From Mesostigma viride (Eukaryota; Streptophyta; Mesostigmatophyceae; Mesostigmatales; Mesostigmataceae): a DNA stretch of 64,000 bases. Shown here piece after piece: positions 19,051-32,184 of this stretch. The position numbers and the translations under genes were made by a program. The notes below the pieces were generated by a model that saw only the letters and a program-made list of their open reading frames with translations, was not told the origin of the DNA and did no database searches. How positions within the stretch are numbered: position 1 is the stretch's first letter; each line of letters opens with the position of its first letter. Where the stretch lies: positions 12,501 through 76,500 of the forward strand of contig RPFO01002194.1 of the NCBI GenBank assembly GCA_009746045.1, read 5' to 3'.

Positions 19051-19477
19051 GTCCATGCAACACCTGCCAGTTTCCAGCTAATCACTCAACCTTGGATGAC
19101 AAAGTTCTTTTGTAACGGTATGGCCAACTCCCACCAACTGTGTTGCTAACTGTTCAGACCTTGCACAGATAATATAACACAACTTTTGTGACACATAGAC
19201 AAAGATATATGAATATGAACAGTGGCTAGACATGGCTGTATATATGTGCATGTGGCCATGCTCAGGCAATTTTCAAGTAGGGGCTTGTTAGACATAAGAA
19301 CTAGACATAAGAACTAGCTAGACCTTTTCAGTGGTTTTCCATTTGCGGGTATTTCCTCGTAAATGGTGGGAGAGCGATCGCAGCAATGGTGCTCACCACT
19401 AGACACTCCCGGCCAGCTAGGCTAGAAACACACGCCCTGATCAAGCATGCTGTTTCCGGCCCCACCGTCTAGGTCAT

Positions 19478-19684
19478 CTAGTCGCTCCACACGTAAGCCA
19501 GCCATAATTTCAATGCACAAGGATACACATTTCCATCACCATTCATCTTCATCATCCTGAACGACTCGAAAACGCGGAAAAGATAACGGCAGGCTCGAGC
19601 TACCATGGTCCGGATTCTCCCGATTTCTGGCCTGCGCTGGTTGTCTCTTTGATAAGAACTGCCAGCTGTCACGTTCGCTAGCAT
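19478..19684 (-). CDS. Short conserved coding block (DNxRRPEIGRIR)
   Basis: A minus-strand frame of 68 codons contains RDNQRRPEIGRIRTM and ends KLWLAYVWSD. A plus-strand counterpart at 44217-44420, inside the pogo-like element, has GDNLRRPEIGRIRAI and ends KLWIRIIKD. The nucleotide match is strongest over TCTCCCGATTTCTGGCC. Its presence in two unrelated elements suggests a short exon or mobile coding module. No family is recognised. Confidence 0.35.
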   Translation of the reverse strand: MLANVTAGSSYQRDNQRRPEIGRIRTMVARACRYLFRVFESFRMMKMNGDGNVYPCALKLWLAYVWSD

Positions 19685-19689
19685 GATCA

Positions 19690-20641
19690 GTTCAAACCCA
19701 CAGCATGCACGGTAGTCGCAAACTCAGCTTGGCAATGTAGTAATCTAATCATGCCAGGCATCTTGGCGGTCGGCATGGCTGCGATGTGTTTTGTGCGCCT
19801 TGATTCGGTAGCAGCACATCCCTTGGCAACCGGCCCGCCTGACTAAGGTTGCCACACATGGTCCTCTGCATCACCATGGATGTCCCCATGTCCCTGTCTC
19901 TGTTATAGGGGTTCACGTTGCTGGCGATGCAGCTTCCAAGTTGGACTAGATCTCCTCAGCCAGCGCTGTGGTGCATAGCCAGACAGCTCATACACTGCTC
20001 AGTTGCTACCTCGAGGTTGCCGGCTTGAAATGTGCCACCAAAGGACTGCACTTGGCCGCCATCATACCTAGCATGAAGAAGCCACTGCACAACCCCGGTG
20101 AGCCGCTTGGCCACCATACCGCAGTTGTCTTCAACAGATAGTGCAAGGCCAATGGCCTCTTCACAGGCACGTGCCTTGTGCTCATGCTCTTGCTCTGGCC
20201 CTTGTCAGCATGAGATGCACGCCCTTGCATGCTTCACCATGTTTCTCCAAGCCATCCGTGACTACTTGCTTCAGAAATGTCATTCAACTCCTGCTCGTCC
20301 TCAGCCACCAGACTGCCTAACTAGCTGGTGCCCCATCCCTCACTTTGGCGAGGACTGCGATTCTGGCTAGCAGCTTAGCGATCGTGCGTGGTTGTGCCCG
20401 AGTTTCTGGGTTAGTGGCAGTGGCATTGGAGCAAGAGTTGTTGAGCATGTGCGTGTGTCTATCCTCTTGACAAACAACCCCTCGCACCCCTGACATTGAG
20501 GAGTTTGGCCATGTGCCACATGGCAGGTTGCCAGAATTCCGCAAACATGCATCATAGGGAAATAAAGGATGGCTGGTTGAGCACACGACATGAGTAAACA
20601 AAATACACAGCGCTGGTGCTGTCCGATATCCCCTACATGTG
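19690..20641. other. No recognisable gene
   Basis: Both strands were read; only short unsupported frames were seen. There are no tandem repeats and no element ends. Confidence 0.5.
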
Positions 20642-21144
20642 AAGACCAAATGGTGGTGGCACGGAGTATAAAATTAATGGTGGTGGCACGCCGCCATTGT
20701 TGTTGTTGTTGTTGTGTCCCACGCCGCACACCGGTGGAGTACAATTTGGTGGTGGCACGGTGTGCCGGTGCAACGGTGCAACGGTGCAACGGTGCAACGG
20801 TGCAACGGTGCAACGGTGCAACGGCCAGTGATTGGCCCGTTGCTGATTTGCTGACATGCAGCCTAATAAAAATTGGCCGCAAATTCGTCCGGTCGCACGT
20901 GGGCACAAGATTTGCGGCCAATTTTTACTAGGCTGCATATCAGAAAATCAGCAACGGGCCAATCACTGGCCGTTGCACCGTTGCACCGTTGCACCGTTGC
21001 ACCGTTGCACCGTTGCACCGGCACACCGTGCCACCACCAAATTGTACTCCACCTGTGTGCGGCGTGGGACACAACAACAACAACAACAATGGCGGCGTGC
21101 CACCACCATTAATTTTGTACTCCGTGCCACCACCATTTGGTCTT
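20642..21144. mobile_element. Foldback (long inverted repeat) element
   Basis: Arms of about 240 bp (20642-20884 and 20910-21144) are near-perfect inverse complements around a 25-base loop. The arms start AAGACCAAATGGTGG, include GTTGTTGTTGTTG/CAACAACAACAAC and a CAACGGTG octamer run, and end next to GGCCAATTTTTA. This is typical of a foldback or hairpin MITE. A target duplication is not clear. It can form a very stable hairpin. Confidence 0.85.
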
Positions 21145-21149
21145 TACAG

Positions 21150-22470
21150 GGTCAGCTCACTTCCTTAGTGATTTCGGCACCTCAATTAGCGACAATTTTC
21201 GGTTCATTAGTACGGTTTACCCGAGAAATCTGGTGATACTGATTAGTGACAATTCGTACCCGACCAAATCCGATCCGAAAGCACTAACGACGCGAGTAAT
21301 TAGTACATGCAACTCACTTCATTAGTATGATGGCGAGGTCGTCAGCTCGTGGAGCTATGGAGACGGCATTTCCCATTCTTGCTGCGAAAACAATCGTTTC
21401 AGAAAGAAATCTGTGAAAAAATCTCGTGCTTATGTGTATAATTGCTACATTTCTCAGTCTGCATCGCTCCACGCTGAGGTTGGAGTCATGCATATAGCGA
21501 CCGATTGCGATGATCAAAGAATGAAAAACTGGGCTATCCGGAATCGTGTGAATCGTGTGCCTACAGCTGCCTACGTGACGCGATCACTTCAAAAAGGCGT
21601 CGAATGCGGGATACATCCATGGGCTCCATCGTACAGCATTTTTGGGGCGGACCGAGGTAGCTGCCGATGGGAATGCCGTGAGAATACTGCGGAAACGTGC
21701 GTAAGTGAAAACTGGATACTGCTTGACCTCCGGAGCATCTGGTGAGCCGCAGTTCTGGTTTAGGGTGATAGGGTGGTTGAAAATGGAGGTCTAGTCAGGG
21801 TTTGTTATTATTTGTTGCGTTTCTTGCTGGAATTTTATTTTCCGGTGCTGTCGGTGGCCGCTGAAGAAATTCTTTGCGGGACCTAGGATGTGTGCTGTCC
21901 TTCCGTCTGGCACCGCTGCCGTGGATTCGACGGCCGCAAACACCTGCATTGATAAATTGCCGCACCTGACTGCGTCAATGTTATGGATGCTCAGGGTATT
22001 ATGGCGCCTTGACTGTCATGTTGTCCATACGTCTTGCATGTGGCATTCATCTATGTAACCTTTTGCCTCTTGCTGTTGGTTGCTTTGCTTTCATGCGCTT
22101 TATTTCATTTCCTTGGTGGGATTAGCCTGTGGAAGGCGGCCTCCCTCCTGCATCCTGTGTCGGCAGACATACTGACAGGCAGGATGAAGTGCAGGCAGAG
22201 GGGCAGGCGAACAGCCGTTTATATTTGCACACATGCTTGCCGCTGGTACGCTAGTTTGCGTGTATCTTTGCATGGTCATGTTTTGGCAGGCCTGGACAGA
22301 TATGTTCAAATATGGTCGCATGCGTGCATGCACGCATGCATGAATGGGTTTACGCATGTTGCCAGCCACATAGGTAGGCACGTGGGAACGCTCGCAAGCT
22401 GACGACACTACCAGGTCAGGCTGGTCTGGACCTGGAAGACACACAGGAGGCAGGCAGCCTTGGATGGTGT
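21150..22470. other. No recognisable gene
   Basis: A 110-codon plus-strand frame at 21413-21745 has no recognisable motif, start context or splice support. Otherwise the sequence is unremarkable up to the microsatellite block. Confidence 0.45.
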
Positions 22471-22473
22471 GGT

Positions 22474-22917
<444 letters not shown>

Positions 22918-23089
22918 AAGGTGTGCTTTTTATTATGATGATTAGCTAAGTTACGTGTGTGTTGTTGATGTACATGTTGACGTTGTATCATGGGCGTGTG
23001 CCCCTAAGTCTGCCTTCCTGCAATATCACATAATATATCATCTAGATGTGTTGTTGGGAACCTGACTATATATCCCAAACTGGAATGGT

Positions 23090-24400
23090 TGACATTCAAC
23101 TATGGGATGAAACCCACGAAAAACAATTACTAGGAACTGCCATTTTTGTGCTATGTTTGCTAGCATCTGTCACCTATTTGTCATGCAAACAGTCTGAATT
23201 TCTTGTGGGCAGTTAACATAGATGTTTTTATGAGCTGTGCAAATTTCTAGGCTTGACTGAGTTCATTGATATAGGCACCCATGTGTTGGAAACCTTGGAA
23301 AACCAAGAAAAACTGCATTTGGGGGGGGGTTCGCTACCATCAGTCACCATTTTGTCATCCAACCAGCCTGCAACTTTGTGGGCATGCTGCATGGGATGTG
23401 TTTAGAACATGTGCAAAGTTCCAGCTCCAACTGAGCTCTATTGGTGTCATTATGTATGCATATGTGTGATAAAACCCTTGGAAAACCAAGAAAAACTGCA
23501 TTCTTGGGGTATTTATGCTAGCATTTGTCACCTATTTGTCATCCAACCAGCCTGCAACTTTGTGGGCATGCTGCATGGGATGTGTTTAGAACATGTGCAA
23601 AGTCCCAGCTCCAACTGAGTTCATTTGGAGTCATTATGTATGCATATGTGTGATAAAACCCTTGAAAAACCATGAAAAACTGCATTTGGGGGTATTTATG
23701 CTAGCATTTGTCACCTAGTGTCATCCAACCAGCCTGCAACTTTGTGGGCATGCTGCATGGGATGTGTTTAGAACATGTGCAAAGTTCCAGCTCCAACTGA
23801 GCTCTATTGGTGTCATTATGTATGCATATGTGTGATAAAACCCTTGAAAAACCATGAAAAACTGCATTCTTGGGGTATTTATGCTAGCATTTGTCACCTA
23901 TTTGTCATCCAACCAGCCTGCAACTTTGTAGGCATGCTGCATGGGATGTGTTTAGAGCATGTGCAAAGTCCCAGGCCCAACTGAGTTCATTTGGAGTCAT
24001 TATGTATGCATATGTGTGATAAAACCCTTGAAAAACCATGAAAAACTGCATTTTGGGGGTATTTATGCTACCATCAGTCACCTATTTGTCATCCAACCAG
24101 CCTGCAACTTTGTGGGCATGCTGCATGGGATGTGTTTAGAACATGTGCAAAGTCCCAGGCCCAACTGAGTTCATTTGGAGTCATTATGTATGCATATGTG
24201 TGATAAAACCCTTGAAAAACCATGAAAAACTGCATTTTGGGGGTATTTATGCTAGCATTTGTCACCTATTTGTCATCCAACCAGCCTGCAACTTTGTGGG
24301 CATGCTGCATGGGATGTGTTTAGAACATGTGCAAAGTCCCAGGCCCAACTGAGTTCATTTGGAGTCTTTATATATGCGTACATGCCAGAAAGTGCTGAAA
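23090..24400. repeat. 184-bp satellite, about six good copies
   Basis: A unit with CTGCATT, GGGTATTTATGCTAGCATTTGTCACC, ATCCAACCAGCCTGCAACTTTG, GGCATGCTGCATGGGATGTG, GAACATGTGCAAAG and GTCATTATGTATGCATATG repeats every 183-185 bp from about 23281. Diverged copies lie at 23104 and 24376. Not coding. Confidence 0.95.
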
Positions 24401-24597
24401 ATACGGTATTCTTTGCTAGCAAATGTCACCATGTTACCATGCTGCCGACTCCCAAAATTTTTTTTGACCACATGGCATCATAAGATATCTGATAAGGAAC
24501 CTTGGTGCCAAATTTGAGGTCAAACTGACCATTATTCCTTCTCCAAATAATTTCCAGGGGAAGAAAATGGGTTTTCGGATTAATGTGTGTGTCAAGA

Positions 24598-24958
24598 CAT
24601 GGCACGGTGGCACGGTGGCACGGTGGCACGGTGGCACGGTGGCACGGTGGCACGGTGGCACAGTGGCATCCCACGTTGGGCAGTGCTTGTGGGCAATATA
24701 ACATTAGTATTGGACGTTATGTTACCTCGTGACACCATACAAAATCATAAAATGGTAGTTTTATGGTGCAACGGTGCAACGGTGCAACGGTGCAACGGTG
24801 CAACGGTGGCACAGTGGCACCCCACTTTAGGCAGTGCTTGTGGACATTATAACATTAGTATTGGACGTTATGTTACCTCATGACACCATACAAAATCATA
24901 AAATGGTAGTTTTATGGTGCAACGGTGCAACGGTGCAACGGTGCAACGGTGCAACGGT
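24598..24958. repeat. CACGGTGG and CAACGGTG octamer repeats with 150-bp units
   Basis: A CACGGTGG run (24601-24660) is followed by two copies of a unit with GGCAGTGCTTGTGG, ATTAGTATTGGACGTTATG and AAATGGTAGTTTTATGG. Each copy ends in a TGCAACGG run. Confidence 0.9.
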
Positions 24959-25039
24959 GTCAAAACATGATGAGACACTTACCTCCTACCTTTGGACCTA
25001 AGAGAGGTACAAAATAACAAAGTTGAAAAAAATCAATTT

Positions 25040-25199
25040 GTACTTGTGCTGTAGTACAAATCCAGGTGTGCCTGGGGTTGGCGTACTTTCCACGAGGCCA
25101 TAGGGCATTGAAACGTTTCAGGAACTCGCGATACACCTTGTCGGCATTGTCAGCATGCGTCGGGGAAGTGTACTCGCTCAGTACCATCTCCGTCCACTG
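25040..25199 (-). CDS. TNP2-like transposase exon
   Basis: The acceptor ttcatcgcag precedes TGGACGGAGATGG at 25199. The frame gives WTEMVLSEYTSPTHADNADK, then KRFNALWPRGKYANP and HTWICTTAQ. The donor near 25040 is weak. It follows the core exon on the same strand after an intron of about 200 bp. Confidence 0.5.
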
Positions 25200-25401
25200 C
25201 GATGAAAGCAAACATGAGCAGCATTACATTGAAAGCACGTTTCCAGCCAGTCACGTTTACAATGCGATTATAATATATATGTTTGACTCATGGGGCTTGT
25301 AGGTAAAAACCTAAAACAGCTCACACATCATGAAGTGACATGTCTATTCAAGTGCACATGATGTAGCATACGGGGAATGTTAGGTTGGCAAGGTCTTACC
25401 A

Positions 25402-25829
25402 CGCAAAGGTCCCGCACCATTTGAGCAGTGCCTCGAACGCGCTGGGGAGGCCGTGCGTTAGGTTCTTTGGCAGACTCCCGCACTCGAAGAATCCATTCCA
25501 TGGCATGTGGTACCATCGGCAGGCACTGCAGGAACTGCATGGCCTTGAAGAAAGGGTATCGGGTGAACGGGTTCTTGGGCAATGCGGCCCTTCCGCTGGT
25601 GGTGGGCCACGCTCTCGCATATGCATCACATTCCCGGATCTCATCGGATTTCAGGAGCCGGGTGCAGATGAAAATGAAGACGGTTTTGATGATCCCCAAG
25701 CACAGCAAGTGAAAGATCTCAATGGGAAACTGTCGAAACCTGTCCCAGTGCCTGAGACCCTGCCATACGGAGGGACGGCTGTGCTTAATACCGTGCTCCG
25801 CCTCCGCCTCCTTCGCGAGCTTGGCCCTG
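25402..25829 (-). CDS. TNP2-like transposase exon (core, second part)
   Basis: The acceptor gcgttttccag lies at 25829 and the donor TGCGTG|GTAAGA near 25402. The key segment is FRQFPIEIFHLLCLGIIKT, matching the TNP2/KDZ box usually written D.(M/L)H...LG..K; here the acidic position is E. It continues with RYPFFKAMQFLQCLPMVPH. The end of the upstream exon (donor GAGAA|GTAAGT at 26177) fits a short intron. Confidence 0.6.
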
Positions 25830-26175
25830 GAAAACGCAATGTGTGGGATGGAAGGCACAAAGTTTCACAATCGGGATACGTCAAAGCATGCAGACCTTGT
25901 GGAATGGTCTACGAAAGCTTGGCAGATATCCGAACCACCACGGCAGACCTTATGCTACAGACCATCTGTGCACGGTCAGACCTTGTTGCTGCCACACACA
26001 CAATTGATGACTGCACACAGGGCGGCGTTGCTTTCCTCCCGCTGGACCTGGGTACCATCCGCCATGCATGCATGGTGCGGTGTGAATGGGTCTACATAAG
26101 ACTGGTAGATGCAACGTGGGGTGCTACCAGACCAATTGTGTTATATAGCATGGAGTTCATGTAGGGTTAACTTAC

Positions 26176-26952
26176 TTCTCACGAGCCGTCAGTCCCTCAC
26201 GCTCCATGGTTGCGCACACAGCTCGGTGGCCCTCCTCCGTACGCAGCTCAAGCACCACTTCGGTGTGCCCCCAGAACTCGGAGTGGAGAGTACAAAAGCC
26301 GCAGCCATGATTGCTGCCAGACGCCATGAGCCCCATCTCTGCAAACCGCGCCCCGGAATCTAGCAGCCAAAAAAAGGGTACTCTGACCTCCATCCACGAC
26401 ACAACACCGGTCAGAGGGTCTGCCATTTCCATGGCCACCCCTTGCTGCAGTGGGCGGATCTCGTTATCCAGCAGCCACTTGTTGAAGGCATCCGCATCCA
26501 CATGCTTTGGCCTCAGCGTGACCACGTGATTGCGGGCAGCCGATCGATCCAGCGTTAGGATCCTGAACTGATAGGACACCACATCGGCATCCGTATTGTC
26601 AGTGATCTTGAAGCTATCCATCCAAAGCACGATTGGGATCACAACGACGGGCAAGCCCAGCCGCGGGCGGGCCTGACACTTGCGGAGGGGGCCCTTCTGC
26701 CAGTCCCTGAAATCACCTATGGGCTGCATCAAAGGGTGGCCATGGGGATCCCTTAGATCATTCCCATCAGCATCTGTTTCCACGATGCCCCCGGTCGTGA
26801 CTCCGTATGTCCGTGACAAGAAGTAGTCGTGTTTCCCAACTGTGCCCTCTTGCTCCATTTCCGCGAAGTCTTCTTCAGAGTGAACCCTGATATGGCGCTT
26901 GCATGTCCCTGCCTCCACCAATTCCGTCCAGTTGCTTGCAAATAGCTCCTTC
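26176..26952 (-). CDS. TNP2-like transposase exon (core, first part)
   Basis: Frame with MKELFASNWTELVEAG, HDYFLSRTYGVTTGG, then VVIPIVLWMDSFKITDNTDA, LDNEIRPLQQGV, VRVPFFWLLDSGARFAEMGL and SGSNHGCGFC. The order D..F ... LxPL..GV ... F..LLD..A..E..G..S.S...GC..C matches the TNP2 (Transposase_21) core of CACTA elements; KDZ transposases are similar. The donor is GAGAA|GTAAGT. Upstream on the minus strand the exon runs into a block (26953-27190) that recurs three more times in the 29-34-kb duplication. Confidence 0.65.
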
Positions 26953-27190
26953 ATGTCCCACGTAGCTCCCACAAAAACCAGCATCTTCATTAAAACAATA
27001 AGTGGAAGCATACATGTGACACTATTGACATGCCCGGAGGCACGCCGTTCAAGGCCCTTCATGAAGTACGTTGCCCTAGAGGCAACCAAGACAAGGGTGG
27101 GTGGGTGGGGAGCAAAGAAAGAGGCCGACAAAACCAGCCAGAGCGGCTTTTAGTCGCAAAACCTCCCTTATCCCTAGCTAACTGACGTCA
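26953..27190. repeat. Repeat block shared with 29.4, 32.2 and 32.8 kb
   Basis: The block starts CATGTCCCACGTAGCTCCC, contains GACATGCCCGGAGGCACGCCG and ends CTAACTGACGTCATTAA. It recurs at 29428-29547 (start only), 32185-32425 (whole) and 32762-32882 (start only). The 29.4- and 32.8-kb copies have an 835-bp GC-rich insert after TACGTTGCCC. Confidence 0.9.
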
Positions 27191-27194
27191 TTAA

Positions 27195-29087
27195 GGGGAG
27201 GGTTCCATAGAAATATATCAAAACTTACCCCCCCTAATAACTACAGAAATGCAACTGACAACCACTGAATGATGTTTGGGGACCATAAACATGATGTTTG
27301 GGCATGCATACCACCACTTGTTGGGGGTACTACCCCCAGCCATACACCGGCTATGAGCTAAAAATAGAAAAAAACGCTGTCCGGGGCACATCTTGCCCAG
27401 AACAGTGGGAGAACCAGTTGCATGAAAAAAGTAATACCCATATAAAAATGTCATGGGACATGGTTTCTACCTAATTGGATCAACAAAATCAGCACATCCC
27501 TTTGAGTTATTAATTTTTGGGCCAAAAATACGCTTTTTTAGGCGGGGCGTCCCCATACACACTCATAACACATCAATTAGGCCTAAAAAGTAATAGTCAA
27601 ATTCTGTCATGACCATAGAAGGCACTGTCAAAGTTTGGTGGCATTCTGAGCTCAGCTGTAGCAGTTATTAATTTTGGCAGTTGGCCACCTGTGCAGACGC
27701 TAAGGAAGGCATTAGTGAGTATTAAGGCACACTAACACTTCCTATGCCATCCAAAAGGCTCCTGACCATGCCCAATTCGACCACAACGTACAAGGAGGTG
27801 GCTGGGCACGTCATGTGCCCTTGCCTTACCTCGACACGGGCAACCTGTTGCGTGTGTGCACAACAATGAGGCAGGTAGCTCTACATGCCTAGCCGACACT
27901 TCTAAAGCATATTTCAGGTTTATGGTGTGGGCATCATCCCAAAACCAAGCTCAAACACACCCTAGAAAGCCATATCCACTAATTGCCCAACAAGGGTAAC
28001 AACAGACAGTCCACAGAGAAAGCAGAATTATCATACATGCTGCTTGCCAAGGCTTCTTACCATGGTTACCTTGCCTTGCTAGCATATGAATTAGGGCTCT
28101 CCCATTTTAGTGGGAGAAAGGCCAACAAGACAACGATAACCCCTACCTACGTGCAGTTCCACCCATGCAGTATGCCCCTCAGAAAAACCACTGCCACCTT
28201 TCTTTCCAGCGCAATTGTTTGCCAAGAAACAAACTCAAGCTTGTGAGCCTCTAACCACAATGAAGCCTCTGCTAAGAAAGGCCGCGTCAATATTCACACA
28301 AAACTGAGTGCTGTTAGCAATCTCCTTCCAAGAAACCACTCAGCAAATCCCTGACAACTTGACGATATGCCACGGTCACGCTTTGACACATCCCAGCCAT
28401 GCAACGTACATAAAAACCACTGAAAGGTGCCAGGAATCTGGCGATGCGCAGCACGGAATGGCATTATACCTGGCGCTAACTGCACGGAAAAAAGCCGAAA
28501 ACTTGCGTTGATAACCCATAAAGGAAGCGAAACATTCATAGGGTCACGTTGATCACACGATCGTACCATTACCGGAATTGTCCTTCGCCCAGCGGCGCAA
28601 GAAAGAACAACCTTCCATGGAATAATAAGACGCGCATCCCGCGAGCCTGGAGAGTGTCTAACCGATCATGACGGAAATCTTGCCGAAACCCAGCAAATTT
28701 TTTAAAGCTTTACCAATAACGATTTAAACGCATCCTTGACGCTAGGTAAAGCCCATAAAACCTGACAATCACCGCCGCCAGCGTGCATTCTAATTTATTC
28801 TTCTCGACGAAAACATCAGATTGGACCCCCGTGGCGATGGTCATCAATAAAATCATCGACACTGCAAAAAACGCGAACTCCGCTACGAAGTAGTATCATT
28901 TACTCATCGTCTTTAAGATTCGCTCAGTTTCTCTGCATTCCGCGAGCTATCTTTTTCTACTCTGCCTGAAAGCACGTCGCCATGGCCAGCTCCGGTAGGG
29001 GTGCGCGCCCCGTGCACCACTTTTTCACGGTACGGACGGGTACCGCGAATTTTTCGGCGCCAAAATATTCGCGCCGGGACCGTCCCC
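27195..29087. mobile_element. TTAA-target DNA transposon, copy 2
   Basis: Flanked by TTAA (27191-27194 and 29088-29091). The ends are GGGGAGGGTTCC on the left and GGGGACGGTCCC inward from the right. The undisturbed target GACGTCATTAAACCCTTATG is present at about 30469, 32417 and 33799, so the insertion is proved by empty paralogous sites. It belongs to the same family as 1167-3056, in opposite orientation and of nearly equal length. No transposase frame is seen. Confidence 0.9.
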
Positions 29088-29552
29088 TTAAACCCTTATG
29101 TTCAGTGATGCTAGTAAGACGCTAACCGTACAGACCGGGGGTAGAATATCCCGAATCTGCACGGCTAGTATTAAATAATGCGTAGGTTGTTCTTTTCAGG
29201 GGCACTGCACCTCACGCCCCGTTCCGCCCGGGTATAATCAACCCAAGCGCGGAACGCACATTTTATTTAATTCATTTTTCAACCATGCACTATACTGCAT
29301 CTACTAATCACAAAAGCTCTAGCCAAACAGCTACGAGAAAAACTACGAACCTATAAGCCGCTCATCCAGCGACCTCTTGTTCCCGCATTCACGTATAGAA
29401 GAAACTCCGTTCAAAGAACCCCGATTCATGTCCCACGTAGCTCCCACAAAAACCAGCATCTTCATTAAAACAATAAGTGGAAGCATACATGTGACACTAT
29501 TGACATGCCCGGAGGCACGCCGTCCAAGGCCCTTCATGAAGTACGTTGCCCA

Positions 29553-30385
29553 ATCACCCCCGCCCTGGCTTTCCCTTGAAGCCGCACTCCACCTTGCTCG
29601 TTGTCACAAGTGACCGCCCTGCCGCAAAACGGGAGCCCCCCACATCGGGAGGCGTGTGCCCGGCGGCTGTGGATGCATGGCCAGGCCCAAAAAGGCCCAG
29701 CGCATTTGCACTGCGATTGCGCACGGCCAGCCTATCATGACCCCTCTCGGGGCCCCGAGTCGGTACCGCTTTGGCCGTCTCCCCATAGACCCGGGGTGCT
29801 TCGAGAAAAAACGTGGACCTAGCCCAGGCCCCGCCAGCCCGGATGCCCGAGGCCACAGCCCCAGGCACCTGGCTGAACGAGAGTCCGTTCAGCCAAGACC
29901 GCATTCCCCCCCGAGGTTTCTATGCGTGGGGAAAAAATTTCTAGCTTAGGCGCTTTTCCCATCGCCGTCCCCAGCCCCAACCACCCCCCCCTCGGCGGAA
30001 GGCAATTGCAAAGTTTGCTGGCCAGCAGCAATTTCCGAAGAAAAAGCCTCAGGCCGCGGACCGAGACACGGGTCGCCAGTGCCAGCCATCCGGCTCCAAC
30101 CCGGGGTGCAAGCATCCCCAGGTACGGAGCACCAGCTCGCGCACTGGGCCGACCAAGCGACAGTTGAGCACCTGTCACGGCACCCGGCCCACCAAAGACC
30201 CCAAGCTGGGGAAAAGGTGCGGACCGGAGGTAATCATTTCCTTTTCTTTTAGTTAACCGAGCGAGGAACTACGCCTGGCCGGTTAACAACTGGAAGTCTC
30301 ACCACTGGCCAAGTGGCCGGTGCAACCAGTGCTTTTGGGATTTTGCTCCGCAGCACCCATAGCTGCGGCTGCCGCCGCAACGACA
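29553..30385. repeat. 835-bp GC-rich insert block (also at 32888-33720)
   Basis: Starts AATCACCCCCGCCCTGGC and ends near CGCCGCAACGACAACG. It replaces a 34-bp GGTGGGTGGGTGGGG stretch present in the 26.95- and 32.2-kb copies of the surrounding block. The two copies in the window are almost identical. No coding motif was recognised, although several frames are open. Confidence 0.75.
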
Positions 30386-30810
30386 ACGAGCAAAGAAAGA
30401 GGCCGACAAAACCAGCCAGAGCGGCTTTTAGTCGCAAAACCTCCCTTATCCCTAGCTAACTGACGTCATTAAACCCTTATGTTCAGTGATGCTAGTAAGA
30501 CGCTAACCGTACAGACCGGGGGTAGAATATCCCGAATCTGCACGGCTAGTATTAAATAATGCGTAGGTTGTTCTTTTCAGGGGCACTGCACCTCACGCCC
30601 CGTTCCGCCCGGGTATAATCAACCCAAGCGCGGAACGCACATTTTATTTAATTCATTTTTCAACCATGCACTATACTGCATCTACTAATCACAAAAGCTC
30701 TAGCCAAACAGCTACGAGAAAACACTACGAACCTATAAGCCGCTCATCCAGCGGCCTCTTGTTCCCGCATTCACGTATAGAAGAAACTCCGTTCAAAGAA
30801 CCCCGATTCT

Positions 30811-31837
30811 CATGAAACCCGGGGCTTCCCCTTTTCAGGTGCGTGTGTCGCCACTTGTTGGCATACAAGTACTGCACCTCGAAGAGCACCTTGACAGAAT
30901 CCGAGAGCTTGTCGTCACGCTGGTACAGGACGCCGGTCAGCCTCACCGGGGCCCCATAAGGCTTGCCTTTGTTCACACCGTCCTCAGTCACCGAGACCTC
31001 GAGGAAGTCACCGACCGTGAACGTCTGGCCGGATAGCGCTATCCCACGAAGGCGGCACAGAGGATGGTCGTGGAAGAAGGTACTCATGTGGAAACCTGTG
31101 CGCCGGCCATCCGCAAGCACCTCGGGCCGCACATGCAGGTGGCGCGTGACATTGTGCTGGCGTAGCAGATGTTGAAGCCGGGTCTTGATGCTGCACGTGT
31201 GGGCGACAGAGCCGTTAGGGAGTTCAATTCGCGTGACATGGTGCGTTGGGAGCTCCTTTTCCACCTTCCTGACCACAGGGAGCGTGAGCCGGTCGGCATC
31301 TTCCGATCGGTACTTGGGGTCTTGTCTCATGGCAGTTCTGCACAGCACGCCTTCGTCAGTCCGAGAATCGATTCGCTTATGGTATGCAAACTCCAGAAAC
31401 TCCGAGTGCGACCGAAAGATCCCGTACCCAGTCTCATTTCCCTGGCCGTCTGTTGGGGCCGAAGGCACTGAGCATGGATCAGGAGCTGCCACCGTCATGC
31501 GCCCGTCTATTTTCCCCCCTGGACAATGGCTAAGTCTCCGTTGCACGGCGGGCTCCTCAACGGAGTCAGCACTATTCCCGCCGTCGCCTCCATCCCCTGA
31601 TTCAGTTGCATCCACTTCATCTGACCCAGCGTCGCGCGACAGAGCCCTCCCAGCGTCAACATCATCGTCAAGTGCAGCGTTATCCACAAACTCGTCCTCA
31701 ACGTCCTCATCGCAGTTGTTGATGCCAATGACGGTATGAGCCACGGCGATGCCTTGACGCCTTTTTTTCTTGCTGAAGAGATACCGGTGCGGCATTTGTA
31801 ATCGCTTTCTTCGACGGGAAAAATTAGGCACCCTCAA
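30811..31837 (-). CDS. Probable transposase 5' exon (N-terminal region)
   Basis: A minus-strand frame of about 342 codons with ATG at 31837. The N-terminus is basic (FSRRRKRLQ, SKKKRRQG), followed by an acidic Asp/Glu/Ser-rich stretch. A folded part follows: HSEFLEFAYHKRI, DRLTLPVVRKVEKELP, HNVTRHLHVRPEVL, and a segment FTVGDFLEVSV ... PVRLTGVLYQR ... VKVLFEVQYLY that looks BAH-like. It lies on the same strand as, and upstream of, the TNP2 core exons at 26 kb; the link is inferred. The frame is abruptly joined to a duplicated block at GGTTTCATG|AGAATCGGGG. Confidence 0.5.
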
Positions 31838-32184
31838 TCCATCCCGGTGGAGGGTCGTCCGTGCCTTTCATCATAAGGCTCAAAGACACCGACGACCAGC
31901 CATGCAGCTAAAGCCACTGTTTGAGTTCCTGTGCCGAGGGTCCTCCACTCCCTTGAGTATCCTAGTATCCAGCGTGTAGTTCTTCTTGCCTGCGTTAATT
32001 GGGCAATAACGGTAATTCAACAAGGCGAACAAAACATTAACTCCATGCATTCGGCCTGGCCAAGTTTTGCGCTGTGCCGCCGCCACTTCACGAACCACGG
32101 TAATGACGTTTATTTAATATAAGCCCTAACCTACTGTGATATAATGAAGGTGTCACGTGAGCACAGGACCTTCAATTGCTATTC
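31838..32184. other. Upstream region of the transposase exon
   Basis: No gene seen. By position it would hold the promoter of the minus-strand transposase; no clear TATA element was identified. Confidence 0.4.

Noticed and set aside
23281-24360. CRISPR-like array
   Set aside because: The 184-bp units are repeated as a whole without unique spacers; this is a satellite in eukaryotic DNA.
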